Shown: positions 60,019 through 64,000 of the stretch, piece by piece
Numbering within the stretch: position 1 is the stretch's first letter
Layout: every line of letters begins with the position of its first letter
DNA from: Phascolarctobacterium sp.
GTDB lineage: Bacteria > Bacillota > Negativicutes > Acidaminococcales > Acidaminococcaceae
Reading direction: 5' to 3'
DNA: 64,000 nt
Assembly: GCA_020024105.1 (NCBI GenBank)
Contig: JAHHUH010000004.1
Coordinates: 1-64,000, forward strand
Translations under genes and position numbers: made by a program
Notes under the pieces: model-generated
Databases searched by the model: none
Seen by the model: only the letters and a program-made list of their open reading frames with translations
Told to the model about the DNA's origin: nothing

Positions 60019-61296
60019 ATGATTAGAAATACTGAAAGAAAGCAGATTATTCATTGTAATTTAATGACGGTCTTTTTTGCTGCAGCCTTTAATCCTAAGG
60101 CAGCGGTTGTTTTACATGTACCTAAGTCCTGCTCCCATATTGTTTATAATGCCTTTTGGGAAATGGCCTTTAAGCATATGCAGAATAGCCCTAAATATGC
60201 TGCTCTTTATCAGGAGAATATGTTCGTTACGGGTATTTCTGATAAGGAAGCTATTTTTGGTGGTGAAAAGATTTTACGTAAATGCCTGTTGGAGGTTATT
60301 GCTGCCCGTCAGCCGGAGTACGTAGTGGTTACCGCAGGTTGTACTGCCAGTGTTATTGGTGATGATGTTGAAGCTATCTGTAAGGAGGTAGCTAAGGAAA
60401 CGGGAACAGCTATTTTTTACATTCCCGGCTCCGGCTTTATGGATCAGACCATTACTGACGGTACTCTTTCCGTGACGAAGAGCTTGGTTAAGGGCATAGT
60501 TTTTCCCCTGGCTGAGGTAAAGAAAAATCCTCGTAGCATTGTGGCTTTAGGTGTTAATGCTCATCTAAGCAAGGAATATGAGGTGGCGGAAATGACGCGT
60601 ATTTTTAAGCTCTTCGGCTTTGAAAAAATATACTATCCGCCTGTAGGGATGACTAAAGCTGATCTGGAATCAATGGCAGAGGCAGCATACATTACTACCT
60701 TGGGCCTTTCCCCGACTATGATAAAGAATACTCAGACTTACGCCAAGGAGTACGCTCAGGTGATGGGAATTAAGGATGTGACTGTTCCACTTGTCAATAC
60801 GGCTCATCTTTATTATGATTGGTTACGTACCTTTGGCAAGCTATTAGGGAAGGAAGAGCTGGTACCCCAGCTGATTGAGCAGGAGGAAGCAGCTTACCGA
60901 AAGTATATTGCAGAACATTGTGGTGGCCTGCGTGGCAAAAAAATCCTTTTAGGTATTGGAGCGGCTCTACGTTATTTTGAGCCTATGGAAACTGTACAGC
61001 TTCTACAGGACGCAGGGATGGAGGTTATTGGAGCGGTTTTCCTTAAAGGGTTAACTACAGCGGAGCGCAAGCAGCATGAGGAGCATTTTCAGGGCAAATT
61101 GCAGATTCCCTACTGGACTGAGGATCAGCTGCCTCAGCTACAGGCTGATGCCATGCTGACTACCGAAACCAAGGAATGCCACCTGCCGCAATATGCTATT
61201 TCCTTTAGACGCGTGGGGCGAGCAGGTAGTGAAAACTTTTATCAGGGCTTGGTAAAGCTCATTGTAGGACAGAGGAATTTGCTATATGAATACTAA
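60019..61296 (+). CDS. Nitrogenase component 1-like protein (NifD/NifK superfamily), first subunit
   Basis: 425-aa protein of the nitrogenase component 1 superfamily, with the hallmark TAGCTASVIGDDVEAIC followed by IPGSGF. Cys13 (IIHCNLM), Cys38 (VPKSCSH) and Cys108 (TAGC) fall where the P-cluster ligands alphaCys62, 88 and 154 of NifD lie, so an iron-sulfur cluster shared with the second subunit is likely. It is shorter than NifD (about 480 aa). It does not show the NifD context for FeMo-cofactor, and no nif genes are near, so true nitrogen fixation is unlikely. Its last codons overlap the second subunit by 11 bp. Related groups reduce tetrapyrroles or C-S bonds; substrate unknown. Confidence 0.82.
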   Translation: MIRNTERKQIIHCNLMTVFFAAAFNPKAAVVLHVPKSCSHIVYNAFWEMAFKHMQNSPKYAALYQENMFVTGISDKEAIFGGEKILRKCLLEVIAARQPEYVVVTAGCTASVIGDDVEAICKEVAKETGTAIFYIPGSGFMDQTITDGTLSVTKSLVKGIVFPLAEVKKNPRSIVALGVNAHLSKEYEVAEMTRIFKLFGFEKIYYPPVGMTKADLESMAEAAYITTLGLSPTMIKNTQTYAKEYAQVMGIKDVTVPLVNTAHLYYDWLRTFGKLLGKEELVPQLIEQEEAAYRKYIAEHCGGLRGKKILLGIGAALRYFEPMETVQLLQDAGMEVIGAVFLKGLTTAERKQHEEHFQGKLQIPYWTEDQLPQLQADAMLTTETKECHLPQYAISFRRVGRAGSENFYQGLVKLIVGQRNLLYEY

Positions 61297-62566
61297 TAAT
61301 AATTTACAACGTTGGCAGCCCTGTCGTGGCTATTGTCAGATGAATGGTGCGGCTTCTGCTATTTTAAGCATTAAGGATGCTAAGGTAGTTATGAACTGTC
61401 CCCGGTGGTGTGCTGTTTTAGCAGAAAGAGAATTGGCTATTGCTGTCAAGGAGTTTGAAACACGTTTGTACTGCTCCGAGGTTTTGGAAACTGATTTGCT
61501 TTTTGGCGTAGGTAACAAGCTGGTAGAGGCAGTGGAGGAGGCCTGCGCAGATGGTAAAAATAGTCTGTTGGCCGTGTTGACCAATTGCTCCATGAGTCTG
61601 ATTGGCGATGATATTAAAGGTGTCTGCTCCGAACTGCAGACTGATTGTCCTGTAGTTGCTATTGATTCTGGCGGTCTGACGGGTGAATATTGGGAGGGCT
61701 GGAGTAATGCCCTAATTACTATTTTGCAAAATATCCAGCCGTCTCGGCTAAAGACTCTGCCTGGAAGTGTCAACTTAATCGGTTGTAGCGCCTGCTATCC
61801 TCAATGGCAGGGAGATTTGGCTGAACTTCGGCGTCTGTTGGCGGCAGCAGGGGTAGAGGTAAATGTATGCCTCATAGAAAACGGAACAACCTTGGCGCAG
61901 TTGGAACAAATTGGCCGGGCTAAGCTGAATATCGTACTGAATGAGGAAATAGGTCTACCCGTAGCTCACTGGCTGGAGGAAAATTTACAGCAGCCCTATC
62001 TGAACATTCCCATGCCCTATGGTCTGGATGGCAGCTTACGTTGGCTACAGGCTATTGGTCATGCCCTTCAGATGGAGCTTGATTTAACTAGCCTACAAGA
62101 GGAAATTAAGTGGGCTAAGAAGATGATTTTTCGTGAATATTCTGTTTTAAAGAGTACTTGTGACAATTTATTCTTTAAAAGGTTGGTTATATCCAGTTAT
62201 TATGGTAAAATCAATAGTCTGTTACCAGTTTTGAAAAAAGAAATGCCTGTTTTTGGCCGTTTGTATTATCGTGTTAATGGTCCAGGTGGTCAAGACATTC
62301 CTTCAGGTGAGGAGTGGTGCTATACCAAGCCTTTGGAAAATTTACAGCATGATGAGTACCAGATTGTGTTAGGCTCGGAAAGAGACTTACATGAGTTGTG
62401 CGGTTTTAAAAATACAGCCTTTTTAGAGTTTATGATGCCTGCCTCAAGGATTAGTGTTTCCTGGGAAACCTGCATAGGGATTACGGGCTGGTTGTATTTT
62501 ACTAAAAGTATCATTCAACAGATACTTCATCTGTATAAGATGAATAACGGACCGGAACAGAAGTAG
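61286..62566 (+). CDS. Nitrogenase component 1-like protein, second subunit
   Basis: 426-aa partner of the preceding protein. It starts with CRGYCQMNGAASAILSIKDA, then NCPRWCAVLAE and TNCSMSLIGDDIKGVC, so Cys17 (or 13), Cys42 (or 38) and Cys101 give a second set of P-cluster-type ligands. The ATG lies inside the end of the first gene (11-bp overlap), indicating a stoichiometric heteromer as in NifDK, BchNB or CfbD-type complexes. The partner ATPase (NifH-like) is not in the window. The gene for a cysteine-rich small protein follows 35 bp downstream. Confidence 0.8.
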   Translation: MNTNNNLQRWQPCRGYCQMNGAASAILSIKDAKVVMNCPRWCAVLAERELAIAVKEFETRLYCSEVLETDLLFGVGNKLVEAVEEACADGKNSLLAVLTNCSMSLIGDDIKGVCSELQTDCPVVAIDSGGLTGEYWEGWSNALITILQNIQPSRLKTLPGSVNLIGCSACYPQWQGDLAELRRLLAAAGVEVNVCLIENGTTLAQLEQIGRAKLNIVLNEEIGLPVAHWLEENLQQPYLNIPMPYGLDGSLRWLQAIGHALQMELDLTSLQEEIKWAKKMIFREYSVLKSTCDNLFFKRLVISSYYGKINSLLPVLKKEMPVFGRLYYRVNGPGGQDIPSGEEWCYTKPLENLQHDEYQIVLGSERDLHELCGFKNTAFLEFMMPASRISVSWETCIGITGWLYFTKSIIQQILHLYKMNNGPEQK

Positions 62567-62601
62567 GAATAAGGGAAGACCCTAAGGAGGAGGTGACTTT
62601 G

Positions 62602-62889
62602 ATGCCGGAACCTAGTTATAAATTTTATCAAAATAAGGCTTGTAAGTACTTTCCCTGTCACAAGGGTGTACCCGAGGATGAATTTAACTGTCTTTTTTGT
62701 TGGTGTCCCCTCTTTATGTTGGGCAGGGATTGCGGTGGCGATTTTGAATATCTGTCCAGTGGTGCCAAAAGCTGTCTGCATTGTACCAAGCCCCATGAAC
62801 CAGGTGGCTACGAGCATGTATTAAAGCAGTATAAGAAGGTAGTAGCCAAAATTAAAGAGGATGTAGCTCCGCAAAGCTTTGATAAATAA
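62602..62889 (+). CDS. Cysteine-rich small domain protein (PF04071-like)
   Basis: 95-aa protein with eight cysteines: KACKYFPCHKG, NCLFCWCPLF, RDCGG and SCLHCTKPHE, plus histidines. This fits the 'cysteine-rich small domain' family, a probable metal-binding fold sometimes found with corrinoid or cobalt genes. The ATG at 62602 is about ten bases after AGGAGG; it lies 35 bp behind the nitrogenase-like pair and ahead of a terminator, so it belongs to that transcript. It may deliver metal or electrons to the complex; this is inference. Confidence 0.8.
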   Translation: MPEPSYKFYQNKACKYFPCHKGVPEDEFNCLFCWCPLFMLGRDCGGDFEYLSSGAKSCLHCTKPHEPGGYEHVLKQYKKVVAKIKEDVAPQSFDK

Positions 62890-62941
62890 AATTGCTTTCA
62901 GCTGACAAGTTAGCAAATTTGGTATATCTGGTCAGCTATGT

Positions 62942-62990
62942 AGGATGGGTGCCGCCCTAATTTTTAGGGGCAGCATCCATCTTGCTTTAT
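62942..62990 (+). terminator. Terminator of the nitrogenase-like operon
   Basis: GGATGGGTGCcGCCCTAA ttt TTAGGGGCaGCATCC forms a long interrupted stem followed by a short TTGCTTT. Confidence 0.8.
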
Positions 62991-63027
62991 AAGGGATAAG
63001 CTTGTGGGTATTGCCAGGAAAGCAGAA

Positions 63028-63067
63028 AAAGACCCTCCCAGCTGAATAATCAGCAGGGAGGGTCTTT
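63028..63067 (-). terminator. Terminator of the putP-type gene
   Basis: On the minus strand, AAAGACCCTCCCtGCTG attatt CAGCTGGGAGGGTCTTT is followed by TT. Confidence 0.88.
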
Positions 63068-63108
63068 GTTATAGCATATTTATAGTAGAAACAAACCTTT
63101 AGCCATAT

Positions 63109-64000
63109 TTATTTATCTGCGGCTAATTCTTCTTGTAGGGTTTGGTGTGCCTGATCAAATTTGTCAGTAATTGTCTTATCCGGTTCTTTATCAGTGATAC
63201 TGAAGATGTAAATTGCTAAAGCAGAGATGATAAAGCCGGGGAGAATTTCGTAAATACCGGTGGATGCAAAAAACTGTTTCCACAGCAGTACTGTAGTACC
63301 CCCAAAGAAAACACCGGCAACTGCACCACGAAGGGTCATACGACGCCAGAATAGGGAGCAGAGCACCAAGGGACCAAAGGAAGCACCAAAGCCGGCCCAG
63401 GCATAGGCAACCAGATCCAAAATTAAATTGTTAGGATTGGAGGCAATAGCCAGGGAGCAGGCAGATACCAGGATAACTGCGATACGGCTTACCAGGAGTA
63501 ATTCTTTCTCGTCCGCAGATTTATGAATCAGTGCATGGTAGAAGTCATTTGAAATAGCAGAGGCGGTTACCAGCAGCTGACCGGAAGAGGTACTCATGAT
63601 GGCACCTAGGATGGCAGAAGTAATTAAGCCGGAAATAAAGGAAGTAAAGAATTTATCATTCATGACCATGAAGACGGTTTCTGTATTAACGCCGTGGAGG
63701 CTGTTACCCAAAACTACTCTACCAATCAGACCGACAATAACAGCAAAGGCCAGGGAAAAGGCAACCCAGACCATGGCAATGCGGGTAGCACGAGGAATTT
63801 CACGTGCGGAGCTGATGCTCATAAAGCGTACTAGTATATGGGGTTGACCAAAATAGCCCAAGCCCCAGGCCAGTAGGGATAGGATGGCGGTGAGACTTAA
63901 GGTCGCTCCAGTAGCATCAGTAAAGAAGTTAAAATAGTTAGGATTGATATCCAGCAAGGTTTCAACAGATTTAGCAGGACCGCCGGCATAAATGATACCA
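63109..64000 (-). CDS. putP: Sodium:solute symporter (PutP-like), 5' end beyond the window
   Basis: Partial gene; the reading frame stays open to the window edge (GIIYAGGPAKSVETL before LLDINPNYF). The visible 296 or so residues are the C-terminal two thirds of a proline permease: LGYFGQPHILVRFMSISSAR, STSSGQLLVTASAISNDFYH and several helices, ending in a charged tail (EPDKTITDKFDQAHQTLQEE). The motif GQPHI and the sodium-site region support PutP over other SSS members. Substrate proline, by family. A terminator follows its stop codon. Confidence 0.85.
   Translation of the reverse strand, partial: GIIYAGGPAKSVETLLDINPNYFNFFTDATGATLSLTAILSLLAWGLGYFGQPHILVRFMSISSAREIPRATRIAMVWVAFSLAFAVIVGLIGRVVLGNSLHGVNTETVFMVMNDKFFTSFISGLITSAILGAIMSTSSGQLLVTASAISNDFYHALIHKSADEKELLLVSRIAVILVSACSLAIASNPNNLILDLVAYAWAGFGASFGPLVLCSLFWRRMTLRGAVAGVFFGGTTVLLWKQFFASTGIYEILPGFIISALAIYIFSITDKEPDKTITDKFDQAHQTLQEELAADK

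Noticed and set aside
60019..62566. True molybdenum nitrogenase for nitrogen fixation
   Set aside because: Subunits are too short, no nifH, nifE, nifN or nifB is near, and the context is transport genes.
1..64000. CRISPR arrays, insertion sequences or prophage genes
   Set aside because: No repeat-spacer arrays, transposases, integrases or terminal repeats were seen; the tRNA genes are not followed by an integrase.

Overview
The window reads as a stretch of chromosome from a low-GC, anaerobic, Gram-negative-walled Firmicute, most likely one of the Negativicutes and perhaps near Phascolarctobacterium or Acidaminococcus. This is inferred from gene content and not from a marker search. Evidence for an outer membrane is a Wza-type polysaccharide export protein and a TonB-dependent receptor. 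Evidence for anaerobic amino-acid and acid fermentation is a pyruvate:ferredoxin oxidoreductase, an iron-sulfur L-serine dehydratase, a giant 2-hydroxyacyl-CoA dehydratase activase-like protein and many sodium-coupled amino-acid transporters. Genes have strong AGGAGG-type ribosome sites and clear intrinsic terminators.

Layout. 1-3.7 kb: polysaccharide export and tyrosine phosphorylation cluster (phosphatase, Wza-like, Wzz-like, BY-kinase). 3.8-7.8 kb: NSS symporter, a broken exported-protein gene, a WYL regulator and an unknown gene. 8-10.8 kb: polar amino-acid ABC transporter and a FlK-type thioesterase. 10.8-11.4 kb: long intergenic region with a probable 26-codon gene, a perfect Crp-like palindrome and a 13-bp inverted repeat over a promoter. 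11.4-19.2 kb: DUF190 and DUF697-like proteins, two universal stress proteins, pyruvate:ferredoxin oxidoreductase and an AGCS symporter. 19.2-23.7 kb: small unknowns, a cysteine-less thioredoxin-fold protein, Na/Pi symporter, CorA and a TSCPD protein. 23.7-26.5 kb: HutP-family regulator, two-subunit L-serine dehydratase and RidA, behind a leader that looks like an antitermination switch. 26.5-27.1 kb: tRNAs His, Gln, Lys and Leu. 27.1-32.1 kb: uracil-DNA glycosylase family protein, split ThrE exporter, broken mntP, PepT-like peptidase and an orphan ABC ATPase. 32.3-38.7 kb: polyphosphate module (ppx, a degenerate ppx paralogue, ppk1), a small unknown and a hydrolase. 39-42.3 kb: tRNA-Arg, then three consecutive broken genes (nhaC, macro domain, SDF symporter). 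42.4-46.8 kb: aldehyde dehydrogenase, divergent MocR regulator and a PaaK-like protein. 46.9-51.5 kb: broken MATE gene, Ktr/Trk potassium pair and a broken DMT exporter with a histidine-rich tail. 52-56.7 kb: 1416-residue double activase protein and DUF1893. 56.8-62.9 kb: TonB receptor, binding lipoprotein, two nitrogenase-component-1-like proteins and a cysteine-rich small protein. 63.1 kb to the end: PutP-type symporter, cut by the window edge.

Two themes stand out. First, 57.0-62.9 kb looks like an uptake-plus-reduction system. An outer-membrane receptor and a periplasmic binding lipoprotein feed a NifD/NifK-like pair in which both subunits keep three cysteines at P-cluster-like positions. 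No NifH-type reductase or ABC permease is encoded in the window. The substrate is unknown; a tetrapyrrole or metal chelate is a guess. Second, seven genes, five of them transporters, are broken by one or two in-frame stops or a small frameshift and are otherwise nearly full length. That means either recent gene decay or consensus errors, and it should be settled from reads before any of them is called a pseudogene.
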